Shown here: positions 18,065 through 27,679 of the stretch, in pieces | How the letters are laid out: the number at the start of each line of letters is the position of its first letter | How positions within the stretch are numbered: the stretch's first letter is position 1 | From: Bradyrhizobium guangzhouense | Lineage (GTDB): Bacteria; Pseudomonadota; Alphaproteobacteria; Rhizobiales; Xanthobacteraceae | Reading direction: 5' to 3' | DNA: 64,000 nt | Assembly: GCF_004114955.1 (NCBI RefSeq) | Contig: NZ_CP030053.1 | Span: forward strand, 5,208,001-5,272,000 | Notes under the pieces: model-generated | The model's input: the letters and a program-made list of their open reading frames with translations, nothing else | Database searches by the model: none | Told to the model about the DNA's origin: nothing | Position numbers and translations under genes: made by a program

Positions 18065-20428
18065 CTACACCGCCATCTTCCGATGCAGCACCGGCGCGCC
18101 GGTGGTGAGGCTTTCCGCCGCATCGATGATGGCGTTGGCGTCGATGCCGTAGTGGCGATAGAGGTCGGCGATGGTGCCGGTCTGGCCGAACTGCTCGACG
18201 CCGAGCGCCTCGACGCGATGGCCGCGGACACTGCCGAGCCAGCCCAGCGCGGCAGGATGGCCGTCGATCACGGTCACGATGCCGCAGTTGCGCGGCAGCG
18301 GCGCCAGCAATTGTTCGATATGGCTGAGATGCTGCACGCCGCGCCGGTCGCGGCGCAATTTCCGCGCGGCGGTCCAGCCTGCGTGGAGGCGGTCGGCCGA
18401 AGTGATCGCGAGCAGGCCGATGTCGCGCCTGTCCTCACCGATGAAGCCGGTGGCTTCGATCGCTTCCGGCGCGACCGCGCCGGTATAGGCGATCACGAGC
18501 TCGGCATTGGGTCCCGGCTTGCGCAGCCAATAGGCGCCGTCGGTGATGCCTTGCTGCAACTCCGGCGTCATGATGCGCTGGGCCTGCTCGATGCTGCGCG
18601 TCGACAGGCGCAAATACACCGAACCGCCCTCACCCGGATCGCGCTGCATGTGCTGGAAACCCCAGCCCATGATGACCGCGAGTTCGTCGACGAAAGCAGG
18701 CTCGAACGAGGCAAGGCCGTCCTGCGCCATGCCGATCAGGGGCGTTGCGATCGACTGGTGCGCGCCGCCCTCAGGCGCCAGCGTGATGCCTGATGGCGTC
18801 GCCGCCACCATGAAGCGCGCATCCTGGTAGCAGGCATAGTTGAGCGCATCGAGGCCGCGCTCGATGAAGGGATCGTAGAGCGTGCCGACCGGCAGCAGCC
18901 GCGCGCCGTTGATCTGATGCGACAGGCCGAGCGCCGAGAGCATGATGAACAGGTTCATCTCGGCGATGCCGAGCTCGAGATGCTGGCCCTTGGGCGAGGC
19001 ATCCCAATTGTAGGTCGAGGGAATTTTCTCGCTGCGGAATAAGTCGGCCTTCGCGGCATTGGCGAACAGGCCGCGCCGGTTCACCCACGGGCCGAGATTG
19101 GTCGAGACGGTGACGTCGGGCGAGGTGGTGACGATGCGCTTGGCGAGTTCGCTGTCGCCGCGCGCGATCTCGTTCAGCACGAGGCCAAAGCCCTGCTGTG
19201 TGGACATCTGCGGCGACGGCTTGAACGTAAACTGGGCGGGCACCTCGACCACGGGCGCTGTCAGCCGGCGGCCATCCGTGTTGAACGGCACGCGCGCGAG
19301 GAAGGCATCGAGCTCGGCGGCGCTCTGCGTCAGGCCTTCATACTTGTCCCATTCGTGGCCGGGGCGGATGTTCTGGCTCTCGCGGTATTTCTCCATCTGC
19401 GCGACGGTCATCAAGCCGGCGTGGTTGTCCTTGTGGCCCTGGAACGGCAGGCCGACGCCCTTGATGGTGTAGGCGATGAAGCAGACCGGGCGGTCGTGGT
19501 CGACGGACTCGAACGCCTCGACCATGCTCGCCATGTCGTGGCCGCCGAGGTTAGACATCAGCGCCAAGAGCTCCTCGTCGCTGCGCTTGTCGATCAGCTC
19601 GGTGATCGGGCCCTGGTCTCCGATCTCGTCATGCAGATGCTTGCGGAAGGCGGCGCCGCCCTGAAAGCACAGCGCCGCATAGAGCGCGTTCGGGCAATTG
19701 TCGATCCAACCCTTCAGCGCCTCGCCACCGGGTTCGGCAAAGGCCTCGCGCATCAGGCGGCCGTACTTCACGATGACCACGTCCCAGCCGAAATTGCGGA
19801 ACATGGTTTCGAACTTTTCCCACAGACCTTCGCGCACGACGGCGTCGAGCGACTGCCTGTTGTAGTCGACGACCCACCAGGTGTTGCGCAGGCCGTGCTT
19901 CCAGCCTTCTGCCAGGGCCTCGAAAATATTGCCCTCGTCCATCTCGGCATCGCCGACGAGGGCAATCATCCGACCTTCGCGGCGATCCTTCATCCAGCCA
20001 TGCGCCTTGACGTAATCCTGCACCAGCGAGGCGAACAGCGTCTGCGCGACGCCGAGGCCGACCGAGCCGGTGGAGAAATCGACATCGTCGACATCCTTGG
20101 TGCGCGAGGGATAGGACTGCGCGCCCTTGAAGCCGCGGAAGTTTTCCAGCTTCTCGCAGCTTTGCCGGCCGAACAGATATTGGATGGCGTGGAACACCGG
20201 GCTCGCATGCGGTTTCACCGCGACGCGATCTTCCGGGCGCAGCACATGGAAATACAGCGCCGACATGATGGTGGCGAGCGAGGCGGACGAAGCCTGATGG
20301 CCGCCGACCTTCAGCCCATCCGAGTTGGAGCGGACATGGTTGGCGTGATGGATCGTCCATGACGACAGCCACAGCGCCTTGCGGGCCAGTGCAGTCAGGG
20401 TTTCGAGACGCGCGGAATCGACGGGCAT
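18065..20428 (-). CDS. Single-chain pyruvate dehydrogenase E1-like / transketolase-family enzyme
   Basis: 787 aa thiamine-diphosphate enzyme arranged like homodimeric AceE: N-terminal pyrophosphate domain with GDAEMDEGN at about 159-167 and the closing Asn in VVDYNRQSLD; middle domain with GIAEMNLFIMLSALGL (catalytic Glu); C-terminal transketolase domain. LKVGGHQASSAS and YPSRTKDVDDVDFSTGSVG match E1 active-site loops. No E2 or E3 gene is adjacent, so either it serves a complex encoded elsewhere or it is a stand-alone ThDP enzyme of unknown 2-oxoacid or ketose substrate. The ATG at 20428 has GGAG ahead. It is divergent from an Lrp-type gene, its probable regulator. Confidence 0.8.
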   Translation of the reverse strand: MPVDSARLETLTALARKALWLSSWTIHHANHVRSNSDGLKVGGHQASSASLATIMSALYFHVLRPEDRVAVKPHASPVFHAIQYLFGRQSCEKLENFRGFKGAQSYPSRTKDVDDVDFSTGSVGLGVAQTLFASLVQDYVKAHGWMKDRREGRMIALVGDAEMDEGNIFEALAEGWKHGLRNTWWVVDYNRQSLDAVVREGLWEKFETMFRNFGWDVVIVKYGRLMREAFAEPGGEALKGWIDNCPNALYAALCFQGGAAFRKHLHDEIGDQGPITELIDKRSDEELLALMSNLGGHDMASMVEAFESVDHDRPVCFIAYTIKGVGLPFQGHKDNHAGLMTVAQMEKYRESQNIRPGHEWDKYEGLTQSAAELDAFLARVPFNTDGRRLTAPVVEVPAQFTFKPSPQMSTQQGFGLVLNEIARGDSELAKRIVTTSPDVTVSTNLGPWVNRRGLFANAAKADLFRSEKIPSTYNWDASPKGQHLELGIAEMNLFIMLSALGLSHQINGARLLPVGTLYDPFIERGLDALNYACYQDARFMVAATPSGITLAPEGGAHQSIATPLIGMAQDGLASFEPAFVDELAVIMGWGFQHMQRDPGEGGSVYLRLSTRSIEQAQRIMTPELQQGITDGAYWLRKPGPNAELVIAYTGAVAPEAIEATGFIGEDRRDIGLLAITSADRLHAGWTAARKLRRDRRGVQHLSHIEQLLAPLPRNCGIVTVIDGHPAALGWLGSVRGHRVEALGVEQFGQTGTIADLYRHYGIDANAIIDAAESLTTGAPVLHRKMAV

Positions 20429-20510
20429 GGCGATGCTCCGGAAAATAAGCCGGATCATACGCCTGCCGGCGGCGCCAGATTTCTCAATTTTTCGCGTCAT
20501 ACCCGTCGAT

Positions 20511-20529
20511 ATTGGGATACTATACCAAT
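20511..20529. promoter_or_regulatory. Lrp-type operator candidate
   Basis: ATTGGGATACTATACCAAT, a 19-base palindrome with nine-base arms and one mismatch. It lies 30 bases before the Lrp start codon and 82 bases before the E1-like gene, so it can serve autoregulation and control of the divergent gene. Confidence 0.6.
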
Positions 20530-20559
20530 AACCCGCCATTATCTGCAGGTTTTGTTCCA

Positions 20560-21021
20560 ATGCCCGAGCTCGACGCCATCGACCGCAAGATCCTCAGCCA
20601 TCTCCAGAACGACAGCCGCCTGACCATGCAGGAACTCGCCGACAAGGTCGGGCTCTCGGTCTCGCCCTGCCATCGCAGGGTCAAGCTCTTGGAGGAGCGC
20701 GGCGTGATCTCACGCTACATCGCGACCGTGGACCAGAAGGCGCTGGGTCTGCATGTCAGCGTGTTCATCTCGATCAAGCTGGCGCGCCAGAAGGAGGAGG
20801 ACCTCAACCGCTTCGCCCGCGCCATCTCCAAATGGGACGAGGTGCTGGAGTGCTATCTGATGACCGGCAACCGCGACTATCTCCTGCGCGTCGTCGCGGC
20901 CGACCTCGCCTCCTACGAGACGTTCCTGAAGACCAAGCTGACCCGGCTCGACGGCATCGCCTCGATCGAATCGAGCTTTGCGCTGAGCCAGGTGAAATAT
21001 TCGATCGCGCTGCCGGTGTGA
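20560..21021 (+). CDS. Lrp/AsnC-family transcriptional regulator
   Basis: 153 aa. N-terminal helix-turn-helix (LDAIDRKILSHLQNDSRL, QELADKVGLSVSPCHRRVKL) and a C-terminal RAM/ligand domain (VLECYLMTGNRDYLLRVVA, GIASIESSFALSQVKYS). Proteins of this class form octamers on DNA and sense amino acids or 2-oxoacids. It is divergent from the E1-like enzyme, which it probably controls. An in-frame TTG at 20512 lies inside the operator palindrome, so I use ATG 20560. Confidence 0.92.
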   Translation: MPELDAIDRKILSHLQNDSRLTMQELADKVGLSVSPCHRRVKLLEERGVISRYIATVDQKALGLHVSVFISIKLARQKEEDLNRFARAISKWDEVLECYLMTGNRDYLLRVVAADLASYETFLKTKLTRLDGIASIESSFALSQVKYSIALPV

Positions 21022-21100
21022 CGGCCGCGTCTGTCATATGCGCGCAATAAACCCCGCCGATGGTCCCGAGCGACAGATAATTCTGCCGTGAGAAGGACCC

Positions 21101-22021
21101 ATGACTGCATCCGACCGCACCTCCCAGACCGCCAAGCGCGAGCGCATCATCCAGGAGATGGCCGACGATCTGGACGAGGAGCTGGAAATGGAGCTTGACG
21201 ACAGCAGGCTCGACGAGCTCTTGGACGAGACCGACGTGCTCAACCCGACGGTCGACCGCAAGGTCTATTTCCGGGAGCTGCTCCGCCTCCAGGGCGAGTT
21301 GGTCAAGCTCCAGGACTGGGTGCAGATGGAAAAGAAGAAGGTCGTGGTGCTGTTCGAGGGCCGCGACTCCGCCGGCAAGGGCGGCGTCATCAAGCGCATC
21401 ACCCAGCGCCTCAATCCCCGCATCTGCCGCGTCGCGGCGCTTCCCGCCCCGAGCGAGCGCGAGCGGACGCAATGGTATTTCCAACGCTACGTCTCCCACC
21501 TGCCGGCCGGCGGCGAGATCGTGCTGTTCGACCGCAGCTGGTACAATCGCGCCGGCGTCGAGCGCGTGATGGGCTTCTGCACCGAGGAGCAGTACCAGGA
21601 GTTCTTCCAATCGGTGCCGGAATTCGAACGGATGCTGATCCGCTCTGGAACCATCCTGATCAAATATTGGTTTTCCATCACGGATGACGAGCAGCAATTC
21701 CGCTTCACAATGCGGATCAAGGATCCGCTCAAGCAGTGGAAGCTGAGCCCGATGGATGTCGAGGCGCGCAGCCGCTGGGAGGCCTACACCAAGGCCAAGG
21801 AGACCATGCTGGAGCACACGCATCTGCCTGACAGTCCGTGGTGGATCGTCGATGCCGTCGACAAGAAGCGCGCGCGCCTCAACTGCATCTCGCATCTGCT
21901 CAGCCAGATCCCCTATCAGGACGTCGCGCATGTGCCGGTGATGCTGCCGGCGCGCGTGCGCAACCCCGACTATCACCGCGGCCCGATTCCGGCGGAGATG
22001 TACGTGCCTGCGAAGTATTGA
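21101..22021 (+). CDS. ppk2: Polyphosphate kinase 2 (PPK2)
   Basis: 306 aa cytosolic kinase that moves phosphate between polyphosphate and nucleotides. Walker A GRDSAGKGGVIKR, lid-region residues in PAPSERERTQWYFQRYV, Walker B with catalytic Asp in VLFDRSWYNRAGVERVMGF, and KLSPMDVEARSRWEAYTKAK. The acidic N-terminus (DDLDEELEMELDDSRLDELL) is usual for one-domain PPK2 proteins. The exact class (ADP- or AMP-using) is not settled by what I can see. It is 79 bases downstream of the Lrp gene on the same strand. Confidence 0.93.
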   Translation: MTASDRTSQTAKRERIIQEMADDLDEELEMELDDSRLDELLDETDVLNPTVDRKVYFRELLRLQGELVKLQDWVQMEKKKVVVLFEGRDSAGKGGVIKRITQRLNPRICRVAALPAPSERERTQWYFQRYVSHLPAGGEIVLFDRSWYNRAGVERVMGFCTEEQYQEFFQSVPEFERMLIRSGTILIKYWFSITDDEQQFRFTMRIKDPLKQWKLSPMDVEARSRWEAYTKAKETMLEHTHLPDSPWWIVDAVDKKRARLNCISHLLSQIPYQDVAHVPVMLPARVRNPDYHRGPIPAEMYVPAKY

Positions 22022-22030
22022 TCGCGGTTT

Positions 22031-22121
22031 CGTAGGGTGGAGTTGCTCGGCGTAACCCACCTCTTCTGCCTCCGCGAAGATCAACAGCGGTGGATTACGC
22101 CTTCGGCTAATCCACCCTACG
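22031..22121. repeat. Inverted repeat CGTAGGGTGG...CCACCCTACG
   Basis: Outer arms CGTAGGGTGG / CCACCCTACG with inner GGCGTAACCCACC and GGTGGATTACGCC. It lies between the convergent ppk2 and alcohol dehydrogenase genes and may act as a hairpin for both transcripts. Confidence 0.85.
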
Positions 22122-22127
22122 TTCCCC

Positions 22128-23206
22128 TCATCGCCACGGCTGCACGATGATCTTGGTGTGCGCCTCGGGGTTGGCGAGATCGGCGAAGGCCTTGGCGACG
22201 CCGTCGATGCCGACTTCCGCCGTCACCATGGCCGCAGCATCCACCTGCCCTTCCGCGATCAGGCGGAGCGAGGCCGCAAACTCCTCCGGCGTGTAGCCGA
22301 GCACGTACTGGACGTTGAGCTCCTTCATGATGCCGAGCATGGGCTCGCTTCTGTCGCTCTCCATGCAGACGCCGACCACGACGATCTTGGCATCGCGCGG
22401 GGCGCCCTCGAACACCTGCTGCAGCAGGCCGGGCACGCCGACGCATCGAAGATGACAGCGGGCTTCAGCGCCGGCAGCATGGCCTGGAACGGCGGCCGCG
22501 CCGCCTTCTCCGCCTCCGACATCTGCGCGTGCTCGGCCCAGCTCGTGTAGGGCTGCGACACCTTGGGATCGACGACGACGTCGGCACCGAGCTGAGCTGC
22601 GAGCGCGCGGCGCGCCGGCGAATAGTCGGCGGCGACGATCGGGTGCAGGCCCTTGATCTTCAGGGCCGCGATCACGGCCAGCCCGACCGGGCCGCAGCCG
22701 ATCACCAGCGGCACCTCGCCGCCTTGGATATTTGCCTTCGCCACCGCGTGAACGCCGACCGCGAGCGGCTCGGTGAGCGCGGCATGTTCCGGAGCAAGGC
22801 CGTTCGGCACCTCGAGCAACAGCGGCTCGCTGAGCAGCATCTGCTCTGCATAGCCTCCGACAAGCTCGTTGGAATAGCCGATGCCCTTGATGCCTTCAGG
22901 CGTCAGCAGCGCCGGTAGCGAACACACATGCGTGCCGGGCTTGAGCTTGCGCATCGTGCCGGGGCCGTAGTCGAGGATCTCGCAGCAGAACTCGTGACCG
23001 AACACGACATCGCGCGACAGGTCCATCGGCGTGCGGCCGGTCTTCTTGGCCATCTCCACCATCCGCGGCGCGTGCTGGCGCGCGTGCAGGTCGGAGCCGC
23101 AGATGCCGCAGGCGAGCGTCTTGACCAACACCTGGCCGGGGCCGGGCTTCGGCTCGGCCATCTGACCAACGACAATCTCACCGTTCCTGAAAATCGCGGC
23201 GCGCAT
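22128..23206 (-). pseudogene. Zinc-dependent alcohol dehydrogenase, frameshifted
   Basis: Medium-chain dehydrogenase in two frames. The 5' part (from 23206) shows the catalytic-zinc cysteine in CGICGSDLHARQ, FGHEF, and the Rossmann motif VIGCGPVGLAVIAALK, and is in frame through PAVIFDA (about 22450). The rest continues in another frame as VGVPGLLQQVFEGAPRDAKI to QPWR (22128). Family members normally read IFECVGxPG here, so one base appears to be missing at about 22443-22448. With it restored the protein would be 359 aa, a normal length. The structural-zinc cysteine cluster is not evident. Either a true inactivation or a sequencing error. Confidence 0.8.
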
Positions 23207-23266
23207 CCGGCTCCTCCCACTTCGCTGAAGCCGTTGATAGCACGTATCAGGACGCGCGAACTTGCG

Positions 23267-24208
23267 TCAGGGGTTCGGCGACCGCGCTGCCTGCACCAAA
23301 ACCTGGGCGCGGCGGACGCGCTCGCGATGGGCGATGTAGAGCCCGCTGGCGACGATGAAGGCCGCTCCCGTAACGGTCCAGACATCGGGCAGCTCGCCGA
23401 AGACGAAGAAGCCCAAGATGCTGACCCACAGCAATTGCGTGTAGGAGAACGGCGCCAGCACCGAGGCATCACCATAGCGATAGGCCAGCACGATGATCCA
23501 CTGCCCGACGGTGGAGGCCAGGCCGATCACGATGCCGAGCCCGATGCCCGTCCAGGTCGGTGTGACCCAGACGAACGGTACCATGACGGTGAGGATCGCA
23601 ACGCCCGTGAGCGCCGAATAGGCCATCGTGGTGAGAACGGCCTCACGCCCGCTCATCAGGCGCGTCATGATCAGCGCGGCGGCCCAGCAGAATGCCGAGA
23701 TGATCGGGAAGAACGCGGCCACGTGAAACGCGGCCGAGCCCGGACGAATGATGATCATCACGCCGAACAGGCCGATCGCGGTCGCGATCCAGCGGCGCAT
23801 GCCGACCTTCTCGCTGAGGAAGATGATCGAGAGCGCGGTGACGAACAACGGCGAGACGAAGCCGGTGGCAGAGGCTTCCGCGATGGGAAGGAAGCGCAAG
23901 CCGGTGATGAAGAAGAGCGAGGAGCCGAGCAGCGCCGTGCCGCGCATGATCTGCAGGCCCAGCCGTTCGGTCCGCATCGCATGCAGCGGCGAGCCCGGCA
24001 GCATCACCGGCAGGAACATCAGCGCGAAGGTGACGAAGCGAATCCAGGTGATCTCGATCGACGGCAGGCTCGATGACAAATATTTCGAAGTGACGTCGGA
24101 GCAGCCGAGGAAGATCGTCGACAGCAGCACCAGCGCGATACCCTTGAAGGGATGGTCGACGCGCGCAGGCGCGCGGCGAGCCTCCTGCTTCTTCTCTGGC
24201 AAGGGCAT
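23267..24208 (-). CDS. EamA/DMT-superfamily membrane transporter
   Basis: 313 aa with ten predicted helices in two EamA repeats. Examples: GIALVLLSTIFLGCSDVTSK, WIRFVTFALMFLPVMLPG, GTALLGSSLFFITGLRFLPI, LASTVGQWIIVLAYRYG, LLWVSILGFFVFGELPDV. Members export or import small metabolites; the substrate cannot be predicted. I use ATG 24208; the frame is open further upstream and a GTG at 24253 is possible. It lies downstream of the aldo/keto reductase in the same direction. Confidence 0.85.
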   Translation of the reverse strand: MPLPEKKQEARRAPARVDHPFKGIALVLLSTIFLGCSDVTSKYLSSSLPSIEITWIRFVTFALMFLPVMLPGSPLHAMRTERLGLQIMRGTALLGSSLFFITGLRFLPIAEASATGFVSPLFVTALSIIFLSEKVGMRRWIATAIGLFGVMIIIRPGSAAFHVAAFFPIISAFCWAAALIMTRLMSGREAVLTTMAYSALTGVAILTVMVPFVWVTPTWTGIGLGIVIGLASTVGQWIIVLAYRYGDASVLAPFSYTQLLWVSILGFFVFGELPDVWTVTGAAFIVASGLYIAHRERVRRAQVLVQAARSPNP

Positions 24209-24395
24209 GGGAACACTGTCGAGCCTTGCGGCTGCGGCGGGCGGCGGTGTCACTGGTCGACCTGGGAAAAATGCGAATCGAGACGGGCTATAAAAAACGA
24301 CAAATGCGCCGCGTTCACAACTTCCGAAAACAGGAGGCCGATATGCGCTGACGTCCACGCGCGTCAACGCCCCGTTAATATTGCGCGTTTGTGCG

Positions 24396-25235
24396 CTACA
24401 GCATGGGCAGGCTGCGCGGCTTCGGGCCGCGCGGAAACGCCGCATCCAATGCCGAAATCTCCTCTTTCGTCAGCGCGAGATCGCCCGCCGCCGCATTTTC
24501 GCCGGCATGTTCCGCCGATGACGCCTTCGGGATCGCGAACACCGTAGTCGCACGGGTGAGGAAGCTCAATGCGACCTGACGCGGTGTCGCACGACGCGCC
24601 TCTGCAATGCGCGCCAGCACGGCGCCGCCCTTGCTGCGCGCATCCGGAAAATCATCGTGCCCGAACGGCGAATAGGCAACGACGGCGACACCGTGCCGCT
24701 CGCACCACGGGATCACCGCGTGCTCGATCGCGCGTTCCCCGAGATGATAGAGCACCTGATTGCAGGCGATCCTGCCTTCGCCCGAGACCTCGATAATCTC
24801 GTCGAGATCGTCGGCGTCGAAATTGGAGACGCCCCAGGATTTGATCTTGCCGGCCTCTACCAGTTCCTCGAACGCGGCCACGGTGTCCTCGAGGTCATAC
24901 GAGCCGCGCCAGTGCAACAGATAGCAATCGAGACGATCGGTCTTCAGCCGCTTCAGCGAGCGCTCACAGGCCGTGATGGTGCCGCGGCGTGAAGCATTGC
25001 TCGGCAGCACCTTCGAAACCAGGAACACGTCGTCACGACGACCCGCAATCGCATCGGCGATGACGAGCTCGGCATCGCCATACATCTCCGCAGTGTCGAT
25101 ATGGGTCATGCCGAGATCGAGCCCGCGCTGAAGCGCCGCGATCGCGCGCTTGCGATCACCATGGTCGAGATACCAGGTGCCCTGCCCGATGACGGAGACG
25201 TTGGCGCCTGACTTGCCGAAGGATTTTGTCTTCAT
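24396..25235 (-). CDS. Aldo/keto reductase
   Basis: 279 aa (beta/alpha)8 NADPH-dependent reductase. Catalytic Asp and Tyr in HIDTAEMYGD, Lys in VFLVSKVLPSN, and the fourth residue His in CYLLHWRGSYDLEDT; KIKSWGVSNFDADDLDE and FAIPKASSAEHAGENAAA give the NADPH-binding part. It would reduce an aldehyde or ketone. The substrate is unknown; it resembles the 2,5-diketogluconate-reductase-like group. ATG 25235. Confidence 0.9.
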   Translation of the reverse strand: MKTKSFGKSGANVSVIGQGTWYLDHGDRKRAIAALQRGLDLGMTHIDTAEMYGDAELVIADAIAGRRDDVFLVSKVLPSNASRRGTITACERSLKRLKTDRLDCYLLHWRGSYDLEDTVAAFEELVEAGKIKSWGVSNFDADDLDEIIEVSGEGRIACNQVLYHLGERAIEHAVIPWCERHGVAVVAYSPFGHDDFPDARSKGGAVLARIAEARRATPRQVALSFLTRATTVFAIPKASSAEHAGENAAAGDLALTKEEISALDAAFPRGPKPRSLPML

Positions 25236-25394
25236 GTTTGTCTCCAAACTCCGCTGCCCGCGGCGGCGCCTCCGGGAACATGATTGATTGTGAATGTCGA
25301 GAGGCAGCGCGCGACACCATAGGGCACTATCGCGGCGGCGTCGATTATGTGGATTCATGCCTGCGTTGGAGTGTGTTACCGGCTCGCACCACTC

Positions 25395-25527
25395 TCGTGT
25401 CCCGGACGCGCTGCAACGCATCAGCGTTGCTGCGCAGAGCCGGGACCCAGAGAGGCCAAACACTCCGCGGTTATATCGCCCCGGCTCTGCAGCGCACCAC
25501 TTCGTGATGCGCAGCGTCCGGGGCACG
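25395..25527. repeat. Palindromic repeat TCGTGTCCCGGACGC...GCGTCCGGGGCACG, copy 2
   Basis: Outer arms CGTGTCCCGGACGC / GCGTCCGGGGCACG, inner GCAGAGCCGGGACC and CCCCGGCTCTGC. It lies just after the end of the chemoreceptor gene, upstream of the aldo/keto reductase, and is related to the copies at 17911 and 53624. Confidence 0.85.
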
Positions 25528-25556
25528 CGACCGTCCTTGAGTTGCGCAGCCCCAAC

Positions 25557-27545
25557 TCAAGCCGCGCGGACCGTCGCAAGGAACTGCTCGACTTCGCTGC
25601 CAAGCCGTTTGCTCTCGTCGAGTAGCGCGAGCGCCGCGCCATGCACCTGGCCGGCGGCGGCGCCGGTTTCGGAGGCACCGCGCCTGACGTTCTCGACACT
25701 GGTCGAGACTTCGGAGGCGCCTTGCGCGGCCTGCTGAACGTCGCGGGCGATGGCCTGCGCGGCGGCGCCCTGTTGTTGGACTGCGGCGGCGATCGAGGAG
25801 GCGATGTCGGCCATGGATTCGATGGTGCCGCCGATCTGCTTGATGGAGTCGACCGACTGCCGCGTGGCCGATTGAATCTGCGCGACCTGGCGGCCGATCT
25901 CGTCGGTCGCTTTCGCGGTCTGGCTGGCGAGCGCCTTCACCTCGGAGGCGACGACCGCAAAGCCGCGGCCCGCCTCGCCGGCGCGCGCCGCCTCGATCGT
26001 CGCGTTCAGCGCCAGCAGATTGGTCTGCCCCGCCACCGCCGAGATCATCCGCACGACCTCGTCGATGCGGTCCGCCGTCTGCGAGAGCGCATCGATCTGG
26101 CTGTTGGTCCGGTTGGCTTGCTCGACGGCTGCAAGTGCAACCTCGTGCGACTGCGCGACCCTGCGGCCGACTTCGCCGACTGACGTGACCAACTCCTGGC
26201 ATGCGGCAGCCGCCGACTGAACGCTGGCCGAGGATTGCCCCGAGGCGGCAGCAACCGTCGTGGACAACGCGTTGGTCGCCTCCGCCGTACCGGACAATCC
26301 GTTCGAGGCCAGCTCGATTTCGGAGGACGCGGAGGTGACGGCATTGACGATATTGCCGACGGCGTCCTCGAAACGGTCGGCGATCTCGAGCATGCCCTGC
26401 CTACGCTGGACTTCCGCATCGCGCTTGGCCTGCTCGCGCGCTTCGGACAATTGCCGGTTCTCGAGCAGCTTGTGATGGAAGACGGAGAGCGAGGACGAGA
26501 TCTTGCCGATCTCGTCCTGGCGATCGATCCGCTCGATCGGACGATCGAGATCGCCATCAGCAAGCTGCTCCATCGCCTTGACCATGCGGGTCAGCGGCGC
26601 CGTGAGCCTGCGTCCAAACCAGAACGCAATCGCGATCATCACGGCAACGGTGATGCCGATGGACCAGACCACATAGCGCTGCACGACCACAAGCTCGTCC
26701 CTGACGGCATCGAGCCGTGCGCCAGCCGCGTTTCGGACGACCTCGAGATTTGGCCGCAGCCGGTCGTAGATCTGTGCCAGATCCTCCGCCTCGTCGTTCA
26801 GCGTGCTCTGGCCGGCCGAGAAGGCGAGGAAGCTGCTCTTGTAAATGTCGATCAGCTTCCTGATCTCGGCCTTGGCGTCATCGGGCAGATCGGCCTTCGC
26901 AAGCTCGGGCAGAAATTCGCCGACGCGCTTGACGAGCTCGTCGCTGTATTTGTCCTCGCCGCGCAGCATGAAATCCTTCTCATGCCGCCGCATCATCAGC
27001 ATCAGGACGGCGAGCCTCGGCTTGTCGAACGCCTTGAGCTTGCTCTCGACCGAATGCACGGCCGCGCGGAGCTTGCCCTGCAAGCCGTCATTCTCGTTGA
27101 AGCCGACGAGCTTCTGGGCCGCGACGACGTTGGAGAAGCGGGTGGCATAGCTGCTGATGACAGGTCGAAACGACAGCGCCTTGCGCAGCGGATCGCCTTC
27201 GGGCAGTGCACCCGCGATCTCCTCGACTTCCGTCAAATGGGCGGTCGCGGCTCGCAGCGTCTCCTCATGCGCCGCCACCTTCTTGTCGTTGGGTTTCTGA
27301 AGAAAGCCGGTCGCGATCTCACGGCCCTGCAGCAGGCTCTCGGACAGGCGGGCCGTCTCTGATTCAAGCTTCGCGAAGCGATCGGCGACGGCGCGGCTCC
27401 GGTCCTCGATCTGCCGGCCGGCAAGATAGATCATGCCGACCACGACCACGCCGGTGACACCGAGCAAAAGGACCTGCGTGCGCAGGCCCAAACGAAATTT
27501 GCTCGCGCTTGAGCTCAAGCGACGCAACCGAAGTTTGCTCGACAT
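25557..27545 (-). CDS. Methyl-accepting chemotaxis protein
   Basis: 662 aa inner-membrane chemoreceptor. First helix at about residues 22-42 ([21 protein letters not shown]), a large periplasmic helical sensor (about 45-310; [15 protein letters not shown] is typical of helical-bimodular sensors), second helix near 320 ([21 protein letters not shown]), a HAMP domain ([20 protein letters not shown]), and a signalling domain with the hairpin tip [20 protein letters not shown]. No C-terminal CheR-binding pentapeptide is visible. The ligand is unknown. It lies 134 bases downstream of nasC in the same direction, which alone does not make it a nitrate sensor. Confidence 0.93.
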   Translation of the reverse strand: MSSKLRLRRLSSSASKFRLGLRTQVLLLGVTGVVVVGMIYLAGRQIEDRSRAVADRFAKLESETARLSESLLQGREIATGFLQKPNDKKVAAHEETLRAATAHLTEVEEIAGALPEGDPLRKALSFRPVISSYATRFSNVVAAQKLVGFNENDGLQGKLRAAVHSVESKLKAFDKPRLAVLMLMMRRHEKDFMLRGEDKYSDELVKRVGEFLPELAKADLPDDAKAEIRKLIDIYKSSFLAFSAGQSTLNDEAEDLAQIYDRLRPNLEVVRNAAGARLDAVRDELVVVQRYVVWSIGITVAVMIAIAFWFGRRLTAPLTRMVKAMEQLADGDLDRPIERIDRQDEIGKISSSLSVFHHKLLENRQLSEAREQAKRDAEVQRRQGMLEIADRFEDAVGNIVNAVTSASSEIELASNGLSGTAEATNALSTTVAAASGQSSASVQSAAAACQELVTSVGEVGRRVAQSHEVALAAVEQANRTNSQIDALSQTADRIDEVVRMISAVAGQTNLLALNATIEAARAGEAGRGFAVVASEVKALASQTAKATDEIGRQVAQIQSATRQSVDSIKQIGGTIESMADIASSIAAAVQQQGAAAQAIARDVQQAAQGASEVSTSVENVRRGASETGAAAGQVHGAALALLDESKRLGSEVEQFLATVRAA

Positions 27546-27679
27546 GCGTTCCCGACCCTTTAACAGTATCAATTCGTAAAAATTAATGCACGTTAGCGGG
27601 AATTGCTTAAAATTCTTGCAACTGTCGGCCGGGGCCGATGCGGCGCGCCTACCCAAAATGGGCCCCCGGGGAAGACGAC

